Shown piece by piece: positions 16,856-26,061 of a stretch of DNA of 42,859 nucleotides. The notes under the pieces were generated by a model that saw only the letters and a program-made list of their open reading frames with translations, was not told the origin of the DNA and searched no databases. Within the stretch, counting starts at the first letter, position 1. The number at the start of each line of letters is the position of its first letter. Made by a program: the position numbers and the translations under genes. This DNA comes from Streptomyces lushanensis (lineage in GTDB: Bacteria; Actinomycetota; Actinomycetes; Streptomycetales; Streptomycetaceae), in assembly GCF_001700515.1 (NCBI RefSeq), contig NZ_MAUD01000201.1:1-42859 (forward strand), read 5' to 3'.

Positions 16856-18600
16856 CAGAACTCTCCGGAGCGGTCGGTACGGATACGTTCCAGCGCCAGC
16901 AGCGACACCGCGCACACCACCATCAGTACGGTGGACAGGGCCATGGCCTGCCCGTAGTTGAGTTCGCCGGGCCGCCCGAGCAACCGCGCCACGGCCACCG
17001 GCAGCGTCGGCCGGTCCGGGCGCGCGATGAACACCGTCGCACCGAACTCACCGAGCGAGACGGCGAACGCGAAACCGGCCGCGACCAGCGACGCCCGCCG
17101 CACCAGCGGCAGATCGACCTCCCGCCAGACACGCAGCGGTGACGCCCCGAGGACGGCCGCCGCCTCACGCAGCCGTCCGTCCACCGCCCGCAGTACCGGC
17201 AGCATGGTCCGTACGACAAAAGGGACGCCCACCAGGGCCTGGGCGAGCGGCACCAGAATCCAGGAGGCCCGCAGATCGAGCGGCGGCTTGTCGAGGGTGA
17301 TCAGAAACCCGAAGCCGACGGTCACCGCGGAGACTCCGAGCGGCAGCATCAGCAGCGCGTCGAAGCCTCGTACGAGCCGGCCCGCGCGGCGGGTGAGGGC
17401 GGCGGCGGCGAGACCGCCCACCACCAGCGCCACGGCCGTCGCGACCAGCGCGTAACGCAGTGAGTTCCAGACGGCCTCCAGCGGAGGTACGAGAAAGGTC
17501 CCGCCGCTCGCCTCCACCGAGCCGAGCGCCCGGTAGAAGCCGAAACCGTACCCGCCGGGCACGTCGAGGGAGCGCTCGACCAGTACGCCCAGCGGCAGCA
17601 GGACCAGCAGCAGCACGGTGCCGAGCACCGCGCCGAGCAGCGCCCACTGCCCGGCGCCGCGCGGTCGGCGCGCGGTCAGCGCGGGATCGACGAGCCTCAG
17701 CGCGCCCTCGCGTCGGCGCACGGTCCACGCGTGCACGGCCAGCACGCCGCCGACCGCCGCGAACTGTACGAGGGTGAGCACGGCCGCGGTGGGCAGGTCG
17801 AGCAGTTGCGCGGTCTGCCGGTAGATCTCCACCTCCAGGGTGGAGTAGGCGGGGCCGCCCAGGATCTGTACGACACCGAAGGACGTGAAGGTGAAGAGGA
17901 AGACCATCAGCGCGGCGGCTGCCACGGCGGGTGCGAGGGCCGGCAGTGTCACCCGCCACCAGGCCATGAGCCGGCCCGCGCCCAGCACCCGCGCGGCCTC
18001 CTCCTGGCGCGGATCGAGCTGGGCCCACAGACCGCCCACGGTCCTGACGACCACGGCGTAGTTGAAGAAGACATGCGCGAGGAGGATCGCCCAGACGGTG
18101 GTGTCGAGCCGTACGCCCCACAGCTCGTCGAGCGGTCCGCCGCGCCCGAGCAGCGCGAGGAAGGCCGTACCGACGACGACCGTGGGCAGCACGAACGGGA
18201 CGGTGACGACCGCGCGCAGGAACTGTCTGCCCGGGAAGTCGAAGCGCGCGAACACGTACGCGCCGGGCAGGGCGATCAGCAGGGTGAGCGCGGTGGAGGC
18301 GAACGCCTGCCAGGTGGTGAACCACAGGACGTCGAGGATGTCGGGACGGCTCAGCACGTCACCGACGCGGCCGAACCGCCAGACGCCGTCGGCCTTGAGC
18401 CCGCGGCCGACGATCGCGGCCACGGGATAGGCGAAGAAGACCGCGAAGAACGCGACGGGCAGGGCCATGAGGGCGAGCCGGACGGCGTTCGCGCGCCCGG
18501 CCCTGCCCCGTGCCCCGGTCCCGGGGCCGTTCGCGGCGCCATCGGTCGCGCCGGTTCCGGCCCCGGGTGTGGGAGCTACTTCACTACGAGTGAGGTCCAC
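16855..18600 (-). CDS. thiP: Thiamine ABC transporter permease (two fused permease domains)
   Basis: About 580 residues carry two binding-protein-dependent permease domains in tandem, the ThiP/FbpB arrangement. The first half includes VTVPFVLPTVVVGTAFLALL and an EAA-type loop (EEAARVLGAGRLMAWWRVTL). The second half has the matching LREAAAVLGASPLRVWREVD loop and about six more membrane segments. The two EAA loops should contact the two copies of the ATPase. The start lies inside the end of the binding-protein gene. GTG 18600 has GGA about seven bases upstream; GTG 18612 is the in-frame alternative. Overlaps on both sides show tight operon packing. Confidence 0.9.
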   Translation of the reverse strand: MDLTRSEVAPTPGAGTGATDGAANGPGTGARGRAGRANAVRLALMALPVAFFAVFFAYPVAAIVGRGLKADGVWRFGRVGDVLSRPDILDVLWFTTWQAFASTALTLLIALPGAYVFARFDFPGRQFLRAVVTVPFVLPTVVVGTAFLALLGRGGPLDELWGVRLDTTVWAILLAHVFFNYAVVVRTVGGLWAQLDPRQEEAARVLGAGRLMAWWRVTLPALAPAVAAAALMVFLFTFTSFGVVQILGGPAYSTLEVEIYRQTAQLLDLPTAAVLTLVQFAAVGGVLAVHAWTVRRREGALRLVDPALTARRPRGAGQWALLGAVLGTVLLLVLLPLGVLVERSLDVPGGYGFGFYRALGSVEASGGTFLVPPLEAVWNSLRYALVATAVALVVGGLAAAALTRRAGRLVRGFDALLMLPLGVSAVTVGFGFLITLDKPPLDLRASWILVPLAQALVGVPFVVRTMLPVLRAVDGRLREAAAVLGASPLRVWREVDLPLVRRASLVAAGFAFAVSLGEFGATVFIARPDRPTLPVAVARLLGRPGELNYGQAMALSTVLMVVCAVSLLALERIRTDRSGEF

Positions 18601-19697
18601 GACTGGATCCACTGCTCACGACCGGCGGTGATCCTGTCGGGTGCCATCGTCTCCGGCTTGTCGACCGTCGTGCCGAACTCGGTGAACAGCTCCGGCAGCG
18701 GCACGTCCTGGACGACCGGATTGACGAACATGTTGAGGGGCATGTCCGCCTGGAAGGTCTCGCTGATCAGAAAGTCCAGCAGGGCCTTGCCGCCCGCCTC
18801 GTTCCTCGCGCCCGTGAGCAGCCCGGCGAACTCGATCTGCCGGAAGCAGGTGCCGGTGGAGACTCCGGTCGGGGCCTCCTTCGGCCGCGGTTCGGCGTAC
18901 AGCACCTCGACGGGCGGGCTGGAGGCGTACGAGACGACGAGCGGGCGGTCGGCCTTGGCCTTCCTGCCGCCGGCCGAGCCCGAGAAGTTCTCGTTGTAGG
19001 CCTGCTCCCAGCTGTCCACGACCTGGACGCCGTTGGCCTTCAGCTTCTTCCAGTACTCCTGCCAGCCGTCGTCGCCGTACCGCGCGGCCGTGCCGAGGAG
19101 GAAGCCGAGGCCGGGCGAGGAGGTCGCGGCGTTCTCGGTGACCAGCAGATTCTTGTACTCGGGCTTGAGCAGATCGCCGAAGGACCGCGGCGGCGCGAGC
19201 TTCTTGTCCGCGAAGTACTTCTTGTCGTAGTTGACACAGATGTCACCGGTGTCGATCGGTGTGACGCGGTTCTTGCTCCCGTCGAGCCGGGTTTCCGCGT
19301 CGACCCGGTCGAGGCCCTTCGCCTCGTACGGTGTGAACAGACCGTTGTCGAGGGCGCGGGAGAGCAGGGTGTTGTCGACGCCGAAGAAGACATCGCCCTG
19401 AGGCGAACCCTTGGTCAGGATCTCCTTGTTGAGGGCCTCGCCCGCGTCTCCGCTCTTCAGCACCCTGACCGTGTAGCCGGTGCGCCGGGTGAACTCCTTG
19501 AGCACGGCGGGAGTGGCGTTGAACGAGTCGTGGCTGACCAGGGTGACGGTCTTCGACGCCGTCCCGCCACCGCGCGTACCGGCGCTGTCGCCGGACGGCG
19601 CCGAGCCGTCTGACCCGCCGCAGGCGGCGAGCGAGGAGACACCGAGCGCGGTGGCGACCGCCGCGACCGCCATTCTCCTGACACTGATGATGCTCAC
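18576..19697 (-). CDS. thiB: Thiamine ABC transporter substrate-binding lipoprotein
   Basis: The 373-residue protein begins with a signal peptide and lipobox (ALGVSSLAAC), so it is a membrane-anchored lipoprotein. The mature part matches the ThiB/TbpA subgroup of iron/thiamine binding proteins: VTLVSHDSFNATPAVLKEF, GDVFFGVDNTLLSRAL, DTGDICVNYDKKYF and SSPGLGFLLG. GTG 19697 follows AGGAGGAAAATCA, and the AGGAG is part of a hairpin described separately. A TPP riboswitch lies in the 5' leader. Repression by thiamine pyrophosphate is therefore expected for the whole thiBPQ operon. Confidence 0.93.
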   Translation of the reverse strand: MSIISVRRMAVAAVATALGVSSLAACGGSDGSAPSGDSAGTRGGGTASKTVTLVSHDSFNATPAVLKEFTRRTGYTVRVLKSGDAGEALNKEILTKGSPQGDVFFGVDNTLLSRALDNGLFTPYEAKGLDRVDAETRLDGSKNRVTPIDTGDICVNYDKKYFADKKLAPPRSFGDLLKPEYKNLLVTENAATSSPGLGFLLGTAARYGDDGWQEYWKKLKANGVQVVDSWEQAYNENFSGSAGGRKAKADRPLVVSYASSPPVEVLYAEPRPKEAPTGVSTGTCFRQIEFAGLLTGARNEAGGKALLDFLISETFQADMPLNMFVNPVVQDVPLPELFTEFGTTVDKPETMAPDRITAGREQWIQSWTSLVVK

Positions 19698-19705
19698 TGA
19701 TTTTC

Positions 19706-19724
19706 CTCCTGGGATGTCCAGGAG
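19706..19724 (-). promoter_or_regulatory. Hairpin masking the thiB ribosome-binding site
   Basis: On the minus strand CTCCTGG (19724-19718) pairs perfectly with CCAGGAG (19712-19706), with a 5-base loop. The second arm contains the AGGAG of the thiB Shine-Dalgarno, seven to eight bases ahead of the GTG. When folded it should block initiation, making it the likely output device of the upstream riboswitch. Confidence 0.65.
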
Positions 19725-19732
19725 AAGACGCG

Positions 19733-19773
19733 GCCCTGCCCGGGGTCCGGACGGACCGGACCGCGGGCAGGGC
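19733..19773 (-). terminator. GC-rich hairpin between the TPP aptamer and the thiB ribosome site
   Basis: GCCCTGCCCG (19733-19742) pairs perfectly with 19764-19773, and an inner GTCCG/CGGAC-type stem extends it. It follows directly on the aptamer. It could be an intrinsic terminator or part of the expression platform. Confidence 0.55.
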
Positions 19774-19791
19774 GCAACAGCTTGAGTGGTG

Positions 19792-19902
19792 ACCGAACTT
19801 CCTACCCAGAATGACCTGGGCGAGGTTCAGAGGGTCTGCGACCGCTGCCCGCTCTCACGGACATGTGCCGCACTCTCAGCGCTGTGGCGCTCCCCTGTCG
19901 GA
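19792..19902 (-). ncRNA. TPP riboswitch (THI box)
   Basis: Read on the minus strand, all the conserved parts are present in order: GGGGAGCGCC with GCTGAGAGTGC (19880-19870) forming P2, the signature ACCCTCTGAACCT (19835-19823), then CCAGGTCATTCTGGGTAGGA (P4/P5). The ends CCGA (about 19902-19899) and TCGG close P1. It sits about 95 bases ahead of thiB. Binding of thiamine pyrophosphate should switch the operon off. Downstream hairpins at 19733-19773 and 19706-19724 give both a possible terminator and a site-masking element. Upstream, TTGACG and an AT-rich block near 19901-19930 mark the probable promoter, but the spacing is not ideal. Confidence 0.92.
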
Positions 19903-20016
19903 AAATATGCAATGCGTTCGCGTCAAGGCTACACGCACGGCATGTCCGGGCCCGGTTCACCTCCGGAACGGTCCCGCTCATGGGCGGATCCGCCGGCCCG
20001 GCGCCCCCGCCCACGC

Positions 20017-20045
20017 GGCACCGACGCCCACAGGGCGCCGGTGTC
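20017..20045 (-). terminator. Terminator immediately after rlmN
   Basis: The arms 20017-20029 and 20033-20045 pair at 12 of 13 positions (one G-T pair) around a 3-base loop. The hairpin touches the rlmN stop codon. It separates rlmN from the thiamine operon leader. Confidence 0.65.
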
Positions 20046-21152
20046 CTACCGCTCCGACGCGGCCAACTGCCCGCACGCTCCGTCGATCTCCTGGCCGCGG
20101 GTGTCCCGTACGGTCACGGGCACCCCATGGGCCGCGATCGCCTCGACGAACGCCTTCTCGTCCTCGGGGCGCGAGGCCGTCCACTTCGATCCCGGTGTCG
20201 GGTTGAGCGGGATCAGATTGACGTGCACCCGCTTGCCCTTGAGCAGCCGGCCCAGCCGGTCGCCGCGCCACGCCTGGTCGTTGATGTCACGGATCAGCGC
20301 GTACTCGATGGAGACCCGGCGGCCCGACTTCTCCGCGTACTCCCACGCCGCGTCCAGCACTTCCCGTACCTTCCAGCGCGTATTGACCGGGACGAGGGTA
20401 TCGCGCAGCTCGTCGTCGGGCGCGTGCAGGGAGACCGCGAGCCGGCATTTGAAGCCCTCGTCGGCGAAGCGCAGCATCGCGGGCACCAGACCGACCGTCG
20501 ACACGGTGATCCCGCGCTGCGACAGGCCCAGACCGTCGGGCTCGGGATCGGTCAGCCGGCGGATCGCACCGACCACCCGGTTGTAGTTGGCGAGCGGCTC
20601 ACCCATGCCCATGAAGACGATGTTCGACAGCCGGGAGGGCCCGCCCGGCACATCACCGTCGCGCAGGGCGCGCATCCCGTCCACGATCTGGTGCACGATC
20701 TCGGCGGTGGACAGATTGCGGTCGAGACCGGCCTGTCCGGTGGCACAGAACGGGCAGTTCATCCCGCAGCCCGCCTGAGACGAGATGCACATCGTGACCC
20801 TGTCCGGATAGCGCATCAGCACGGACTCGACCAGGGTGCCGTCGTGCAGCCGCCAGAGCGTCTTACGGGTGGTGTCGTCGTCGCAGGAGATGTGCCGCAC
20901 CACCGACATCAGATCGGGCAGCAGCTCCGCCGCGAGCTTCTGACGCGCGGCGGCCGGGATGTCGGTCCACTGCTCGGGATCGTGTGCGAACCGCGCGAAG
21001 TAGTGCTGCGAAAGCTGCTTGGCACGGAACGCCTTCTCGCCGATCGCGGCGACCGCCTCACGGCGCTCGGCGGGAGTGAGGTCGGCGAGATGCCGCGGGG
21101 GCTTCTTGGCTCCGCGGGGCGCGACAAAGGTGAGTTCTCCGGGTACAGGCAT
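20046..21152 (-). CDS. rlmN: 23S rRNA (adenine-2503-C2)-methyltransferase, dual-specificity radical SAM enzyme
   Basis: The 368-residue enzyme methylates C2 of A2503 in 23S rRNA and of A37 in some tRNAs, which helps translational accuracy. It has the radical SAM cluster motif CGMNCPFC (Cys129, Cys133, Cys136), the accessory Cys122 seven residues before it, the SAM-binding GMGEPLANY and the methyl-carrying Cys near the C-terminus (about 360, in GACGQL). All catalytic residues are therefore present. ATG 21152 fits the usual length. The gene follows cdsA in the same direction, but a strong hairpin (21181-21213) lies between them, so it may be only partly co-transcribed. Confidence 0.96.
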   Translation of the reverse strand: MPVPGELTFVAPRGAKKPPRHLADLTPAERREAVAAIGEKAFRAKQLSQHYFARFAHDPEQWTDIPAAARQKLAAELLPDLMSVVRHISCDDDTTRKTLWRLHDGTLVESVLMRYPDRVTMCISSQAGCGMNCPFCATGQAGLDRNLSTAEIVHQIVDGMRALRDGDVPGGPSRLSNIVFMGMGEPLANYNRVVGAIRRLTDPEPDGLGLSQRGITVSTVGLVPAMLRFADEGFKCRLAVSLHAPDDELRDTLVPVNTRWKVREVLDAAWEYAEKSGRRVSIEYALIRDINDQAWRGDRLGRLLKGKRVHVNLIPLNPTPGSKWTASRPEDEKAFVEAIAAHGVPVTVRDTRGQEIDGACGQLAASER

Positions 21153-21180
21153 GGTGGATCCAGTGTCGCAGACATACGAA

Positions 21181-21213
21181 GGGGGCCCGCCGTCCTGTGG
21201 ACAACGGGCCCCC
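21181..21213 (-). terminator. Hairpin between cdsA and rlmN with a DnaA-box sequence in the loop
   Basis: GGGGGCCCG (21181-21189) pairs perfectly with CGGGCCCCC (21205-21213). The loop contains TGTGGACAA (21196-21204), the exact complement of the Streptomyces DnaA box TTGTCCACA. It is a likely terminator for the pyrH-cdsA genes. Confidence 0.7.
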
Positions 21214-21257
21214 GTACCGCATCGGTCCTGGCCACAGACGTGACCGGAGGCGCCGGG

Positions 21258-22343
21258 TCAGGAGCCTACGAAGATCACCAGCAGCAGCCAGACCACCGGC
21301 GCCGTGGGCAGCAGCGAGTCGAGCCGGTCCATGATGCCGCCGTGCCCCGGCAGCAGCGTGCCCATGTCCTTGATGCCGAGATCCCGCTTGATCATGGACT
21401 CGCCGAGATCGCCGAGTGTGGCGGTGGCCGCGACCGCCAGCCCCAGCAGCAGGCCCTGCCACCAGATCCCGTCGTGGATCAGGAACTGCATGCAGAGGGC
21501 GCCCGCCACCATGGCGAAGACGATGGCTCCGGCCAGTCCTTCCCTGGTCTTGCCGGGACTGATGCGCGGCGCGAGCTTGTGCGTACCGAAGCGCCAGCCG
21601 ACCGCGTAGGCGCCCGTGTCGCTGACGACCGTGAGCACCATGAACATCAGGACCCGCCGCGGACCGTCGTCCGCCGTGAGCATCATCGCCACGAAGGTGG
21701 CCAGGAACGGCACGTAGAACGCGGCGAAGATCCCCGCGGTGACGTCCTTGAGATAGCCCTCGGGCGGTGCCGTCATCCGCCAGACCAGCACCGCGAGCGC
21801 CGTCAGCGCCATCGCGACCCAGGCGCCCTCGGCACCGCGCAGATAGCCGGCGACGACCATCGCGGCGCCGCCGACCGCCAGCGGTACCAGCGGGGCCTTG
21901 ATGCCCTTCTTCTCGTCGAGCCGCGAGGTCAGCTCCCACAGCCCGACGACCACCGCGACCGCGACGACACCGACGAACACGGCCTTCACGATGAAGAGCG
22001 ACGTCACGACGAGCACCCCGAGGCCGAGGCCCACTCCTATGGCCGCGCGCAGATCACGGCCCGCCCGCTTCCTCGGTGGCGGTGGTGACGGTGCTCCCAT
22101 GGGCTCCTGTGGCGTCTCGTCACGGAACAGAGGGCCGCCCGGCCGAGCACCCTCCCGGTCGTCATCCTGGTCCCCGCCGTTCGCGGGTCCGTCGGGCACG
22201 ATGGGCATGGGCCGAGTCTGCTGCGTGTCCAGCGCGTCGTACGCGGGACCCGCCGGAGCGGCCCCGTGGTCGGTCGGTCCCCAGTAGTCGGTGTAACCGG
22301 AGTAACCGGCCGTCGGCGGGGCCCCCCGGGAAGAGTCGTTCAT
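21258..22343 (-). CDS. cdsA: Phosphatidate cytidylyltransferase (CDP-diacylglycerol synthase)
   Basis: This 361-residue integral membrane enzyme makes CDP-diacylglycerol from CTP and phosphatidic acid, the branch point for phospholipid synthesis. The C-terminal signature is complete: GESMIKRDLGIKDMG followed by LPGHGGIMDRLDSLL with the metal-binding acidic residues. About eight hydrophobic segments precede it. The first 100 residues are a Pro/Gly/Asp-rich cytoplasmic extension that is longer than in most bacteria but common in Streptomyces. The start ATG overlaps the frr stop by one base (TGATG). Confidence 0.95.
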   Translation of the reverse strand: MNDSSRGAPPTAGYSGYTDYWGPTDHGAAPAGPAYDALDTQQTRPMPIVPDGPANGGDQDDDREGARPGGPLFRDETPQEPMGAPSPPPPRKRAGRDLRAAIGVGLGLGVLVVTSLFIVKAVFVGVVAVAVVVGLWELTSRLDEKKGIKAPLVPLAVGGAAMVVAGYLRGAEGAWVAMALTALAVLVWRMTAPPEGYLKDVTAGIFAAFYVPFLATFVAMMLTADDGPRRVLMFMVLTVVSDTGAYAVGWRFGTHKLAPRISPGKTREGLAGAIVFAMVAGALCMQFLIHDGIWWQGLLLGLAVAATATLGDLGESMIKRDLGIKDMGTLLPGHGGIMDRLDSLLPTAPVVWLLLVIFVGS

Positions 22344-22900
22344 CAGACCTCGAGCAGCTCGGCTTCCTTGTGCTTGAGCAGCTCGTCCACCTGCGCGACA
22401 TACTTCGCGGTGGTGTCGTCGAGCTCCTTCTCCGCGCGGCGTCCCTCGTCCTCGCCGACCTCGCCGTCCTTGACCAGTTTGTCGATGGTCTCCTTGGCCT
22501 TGCGGCGGACCGCGCGGATCGAGATCTTCGAGTCCTCGGCCTTGGTCTTGGCGACCTTGATGAACTCCTTGCGGCGGTCCTGGGTCAGCTCCGGGAACAC
22601 CACCCGGATGATGTTGCCGTCGTTGCTCGGATTGACCCCGAGGTCGGAGTCACGGATCGCCTGCTCGATATTGCGCAGCGCGCTCTTGTCGAACGGGGTC
22701 ACCACGGCCATCCGCGCCTCGGGCACGGCGAACGAGGCGAGCTGGTTGATCGGGGTCAGGGCACCGTAGTAGTCCGCCACGATCTTGTTGAACATCGCCG
22801 GATGTGCCCGCCCTGTGCGGATCGCGGCGAAGTCGTCTTTGGCGACCAGGACGGCCTTCTCCATCTTCTCCTCGGCCTCGAGGAGGGTCTCTTCGATCAC
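22343..22900 (-). CDS. frr: Ribosome recycling factor
   Basis: The 185-residue protein splits post-termination ribosomes together with EF-G. It matches the family over its full length: [20 protein letters not shown] at the start, [25 protein letters not shown] and the long C-terminal helices ending [13 protein letters not shown] 22900 gives the exact usual length; the in-frame extension upstream to 23005 is not conserved. The order pyrH-frr-cdsA is standard in actinobacteria. The stop overlaps the cdsA start. Confidence 0.97.
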   Translation of the reverse strand: MIEETLLEAEEKMEKAVLVAKDDFAAIRTGRAHPAMFNKIVADYYGALTPINQLASFAVPEARMAVVTPFDKSALRNIEQAIRDSDLGVNPSNDGNIIRVVFPELTQDRRKEFIKVAKTKAEDSKISIRAVRRKAKETIDKLVKDGEVGEDEGRRAEKELDDTTAKYVAQVDELLKHKEAELLEV

Positions 22901-23026
22901 CACTTGCTCCTGCGTGTCTTGAGTGGGCCCGGCGTGCGCGTGGGCCGGCGGAACCTGCGTCGCGTCTTCTCCTGCACGGTGTCCGACCGGCAGGGCTCTG
23001 TCCATCCCGTACGGGGCCGGCCCGGA

Positions 23027-23791
23027 TCAGGTCCGGGTGCCCTGGTCGCTCACGAGCGTGCCGATCTTCTCACCCTTGACCGCACGCGCGATATTGCCTT
23101 CCTTCAGCAGTTCGAAGACAAGAATCGGCAGTTTGTTGTCCTGGCACAGCGTGATCGCGGTCATGTCGGCGACGCGCAGATCACCCGCGATCACCTCGCT
23201 GTACTCCAGGGCGTCGAACTTGACGGCGTCGGGGTTGGTCTTGGGGTCCGAGTCGTACACCCCGTCCACGCCGTTCTTGCCCATCAGCAGCGCCTGGGCG
23301 TCGATCTCCAGGGCACGCTGGGCGGCGGTGGTGTCGGTGGAGAAGTACGGCATGCCCATACCGGCGCCGAAGATGACCACACGGCCCTTCTCCATGTGAC
23401 GCACGGCGCGCAGCGGGATGTACGGCTCCGCGACCTGGCCCATGGTGATGGCGGTCTGGACGCGGGAGTCGATGCCTTCCTTCTCCAGGAAGTCCTGGAG
23501 GGCCAGGCAGTTCATCACCGTGCCGAGCATGCCCATGTAGTCGGAGCGTGCCCGGTCCATACCGCGCTGCTGGAGTTCCGCGCCGCGGAAGAAGTTGCCA
23601 CCGCCGATGACGACCGCGATCTGGGCGCCGTCCCGGACGACGGCGGCGATCTCGCGGGCGATGGCGTGTACGACGTCTGGGTCGACGCCGAGCGCTCCCC
23701 GGCCGGCGAACGCCTCACCGGACAGCTTCAGCATGAAGCGGCCGTGCTTCGTGCCGTCGTCGCTCTTATCGGCTTTGTCGGCCTGTTCCAT
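23027..23791 (-). CDS. pyrH: Uridylate (UMP) kinase
   Basis: The 254-residue amino acid kinase-family enzyme phosphorylates UMP to UDP in pyrimidine synthesis. Hallmarks are [12 protein letters not shown] near the N-terminus, [12 protein letters not shown] for phosphate binding, the [20 protein letters not shown] segment, and [17 protein letters not shown] 23791 follows GAGGAGATCTCC, a good ribosome site. The upstream extension of the frame to 23851 crosses a leader hairpin and is rejected. The gene lies between tsf and frr in the standard order. Confidence 0.97.
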   Translation of the reverse strand: MEQADKADKSDDGTKHGRFMLKLSGEAFAGRGALGVDPDVVHAIAREIAAVVRDGAQIAVVIGGGNFFRGAELQQRGMDRARSDYMGMLGTVMNCLALQDFLEKEGIDSRVQTAITMGQVAEPYIPLRAVRHMEKGRVVIFGAGMGMPYFSTDTTAAQRALEIDAQALLMGKNGVDGVYDSDPKTNPDAVKFDALEYSEVIAGDLRVADMTAITLCQDNKLPILVFELLKEGNIARAVKGEKIGTLVSDQGTRT

Positions 23792-23819
23792 GGAGATCTC
23801 CTCGTGCACATACGAAGAA

Positions 23820-23864
23820 GGCCATTGCCCGGGGGTCCTCGCGGTTCCCAATGCGGCAATGGCC
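23820..23864 (-). terminator. Hairpin in the tsf-pyrH gap
   Basis: GGCCATTGCC (23820-23829) pairs perfectly with GGCAATGGCC (23855-23864) around a 25-base loop, between the tsf stop (23950) and the pyrH start (23791). It may be a terminator or attenuator that lowers pyrH expression relative to tsf. Confidence 0.5.
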
Positions 23865-23949
23865 TCCTCGTCAGATCTGCGGTCGCCCGGCGCGTACGCG
23901 GACGACTGCGTCAGACCCTATCGGGGTCTTCGGTCGATCGCGTACGGAC

Positions 23950-24786
23950 TCAGATGCCGACCTTGATGCGCGCGAAGCGCTTCAGGGTGACACCGGCCTC
24001 GTCCAGCACCTTCTGGACGCTCTTCTTGTTGTCCTTCGCGAACGCCTGCTCCAGGACGACGACCTCCTTGAAGAAGCCGTTGACGCGACCCTCGACGATC
24101 TTGGGCAGGGCAGCCTCGGGCTTGCCCTCCTCGCGCGAGGTGGCCTCGGCGACACGGCGCTCGTTCTCGACCGTCTCGGCCGGGACCTCGTCGCGGTTGA
24201 GGTACTTCGGGGCGAAGGCGGCGATGTGCTGCGCGACGTCCTTGGCGACCTGGGCGTCTTCCTTGTCCAGCTCGACCAGCACACCGACCTGCGGCGGAAG
24301 GTCGGGCATGGTGCGGTGCATGTAGGCGGCCACGTAACCGCCGGTGAACTGCGCGAAGCGGTCCAGGACGATCTTCTCGCCGAGGTTGGCGTTCGCCTCG
24401 TCCACATACGCCTGGACGGTCTTGCCGGCCTCGATCTCGGAGGCGAGGAGCGCCTCCAGGTCGGCCGGGGACGTCGCGGCGACATGGGCGGCGAGCGTGT
24501 TGGCCACGCTCTGGAACTTCTCGCCCTTGGCGACGAAGTCCGTCTCGCACTTCAGCTCGAGCAGTACGCCGGAGGTCTTGTCCTCGGAGATGAGGGAGAC
24601 GACGGCGCCGTTCTCGGCCGAACGGCCCTCGCGCTTGGCGACGCCCTTCTGGCCCTTGACACGGAGGAACTCGACGGCGCTGTCGACGTTGCCGTCGGCC
24701 TCGTCCAGTGCCTTCTTGCAGTCCATCATGCCGGCGCCGGTGAGCTCGCGGAGCTTCTTGACGTCGGCGGCGGTGTAATTCGCCAT
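23950..24786 (-). CDS. tsf: Translation elongation factor Ts
   Basis: The 278-residue factor recharges EF-Tu by releasing GDP. It starts MANYTAADVKKLRELTGAGM with the conserved MDCKKALDEADG that follows, then the CETDFVAK signature in the core (KCETDFVAKGEKF). The length matches actinobacterial EF-Ts. ATG 24786 is supported by homology. It lies 93 bp after rpsB in the usual rpsB-tsf pair, with a strong hairpin in the gap. Confidence 0.97.
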   Translation of the reverse strand: MANYTAADVKKLRELTGAGMMDCKKALDEADGNVDSAVEFLRVKGQKGVAKREGRSAENGAVVSLISEDKTSGVLLELKCETDFVAKGEKFQSVANTLAAHVAATSPADLEALLASEIEAGKTVQAYVDEANANLGEKIVLDRFAQFTGGYVAAYMHRTMPDLPPQVGVLVELDKEDAQVAKDVAQHIAAFAPKYLNRDEVPAETVENERRVAEATSREEGKPEAALPKIVEGRVNGFFKEVVVLEQAFAKDNKKSVQKVLDEAGVTLKRFARIKVGI

Positions 24787-24829
24787 GATCTGTAATTCTC
24801 TCTCGAAGGTCTGAAAGATCTACGGGTGA

Positions 24830-24857
24830 ACGGCGGGGGCCGTGATGCCCCCGCCGT
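24830..24857 (-). terminator. Hairpin in the rpsB-tsf gap
   Basis: A perfect 11-bp stem (24830-24840 with 24847-24857) and a 6-base loop lie between the rpsB stop and the tsf start. It is probably a partial terminator or an mRNA-stabilising structure, since tsf has no obvious promoter of its own. Confidence 0.6.
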
Positions 24858-24879
24858 CAACTGCCGAACCGATGAAAGG

Positions 24880-25782
24880 TCAGGCCTGCTCGGCGTCCGC
24901 GGCCGGGGCCTCGGCCTCCGCGTCGGCGACCTTCTCCGTCTCGGCGGACGTCTGGACCTCTGCCTCGGGCTGGGCGGCCTCGACGGCCGTCTCATCGGCC
25001 TTCTTCTCGCCTTCGAGCAGGTCGCGCTCCCACTCGGCGAGCGGCTCGCCAGCGGCCTTCTCGCCCGGCTTGGAGTCACCGGTGGCGACACCGGAGCGGG
25101 CGATGAGGCCCTCGGCGACGGCGTCGGCGATCACACGGGTGAGCAGGGTGACGGAGCGGATGGCGTCGTCGTTGCCCGGAATCTTGTAGTCGACCTCGTC
25201 GGGGTCGCAGTTGGTGTCGAGGATCGCGACGACCGGGATGTGGAGCTTGCGCGCCTCACCGACGGCGATGTGCTCCTTCTTGGTGTCGACGATCCAGACG
25301 GCGCTGGGCACCTTCTGCATCTCGCGGATACCGCCGAGGGTCTTCTCCAGCTTGGCCTTCTCGCGGGAGAGGACCAGCAGCTCCTTCTTGGTGAGACCGG
25401 AGGCGGCCACATCCTCGAAGTCGATCTGCTCAAGCTCCTTCAGACGCTGGAGGCGCTTGTAGACGGTGGAGAAGTTGGTGAGCATGCCGCCCAGCCAGCG
25501 CTGATTGACATAGGGCATGCCGACGCGCGTCGCCTGCTCGGCGATGGCCTCCTGGGCCTGCTTCTTCGTACCGACGAACATGATCGAGCCGCCGTGCGCG
25601 ACCGTCTCCTTGACGAACTCGTAGGCGCGGTCGATGTACGACAGCGACTGGAGCAGGTCGATGATGTAGATGCCGTTGCGCTCGGTAAAGATGAAGCGCT
25701 TCATCTTCGGGTTCCAACGGCGGGTCTGGTGACCGAAGTGGACGCCGCTTTCCAGCAGCTCCCGCATCGTGACGACGGCCAT
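24880..25782 (-). CDS. rpsB: 30S ribosomal protein S2
   Basis: The 300-residue protein binds the small subunit head. It begins [20 protein letters not shown] and contains [36 protein letters not shown] and [14 protein letters not shown]. The last 60 residues are an acidic Ala/Glu-rich tail typical of Streptomyces. ATG 25782 follows AAGGAG by seven bases. The frame extends to 26325 on paper, but that region belongs to the leader and to the divergent M23 gene. It heads the rpsB-tsf-pyrH-frr-cdsA series. Confidence 0.97.
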   Translation of the reverse strand: MAVVTMRELLESGVHFGHQTRRWNPKMKRFIFTERNGIYIIDLLQSLSYIDRAYEFVKETVAHGGSIMFVGTKKQAQEAIAEQATRVGMPYVNQRWLGGMLTNFSTVYKRLQRLKELEQIDFEDVAASGLTKKELLVLSREKAKLEKTLGGIREMQKVPSAVWIVDTKKEHIAVGEARKLHIPVVAILDTNCDPDEVDYKIPGNDDAIRSVTLLTRVIADAVAEGLIARSGVATGDSKPGEKAAGEPLAEWERDLLEGEKKADETAVEAAQPEAEVQTSAETEKVADAEAEAPAADAEQA

Positions 25783-26061
25783 GGCCGTACTCCTTGAGAT
25801 ACTCGGTTGTCGCGTCCACCGGACGGCGGATGCGCCTGACGTCCCGGTGCGCTGTGCCACGGAGGACCGAGAAGCGCTGACATCGGCGCGAAGAGGGCCG
25901 ATGGCGGGGCGTGCGAAGTCGACCCGGTGACCCGGATCGCCACAAGAAGTGTACGGGACCTTCGCACCGACGGGTGACGGCGCTGTCCACAAGCGGTCGG
26001 CTGTCCACAGAACCGGTCCATGATCAACGCGATCATGCCGTTCCGGGGCACGCTGGGCGCC
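25783..26061. other. Divergent intergenic region between rpsB and the M23 peptidase gene
   Basis: No gene is supported here. It should contain the rpsB promoter and leader. On the minus strand TACACT near 25948-25953 is a candidate -10 box, with no convincing -35. Two DnaA-box-like sequences CTGTCCACA lie at 25983-25991 and 26001-26009. Confidence 0.4.
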
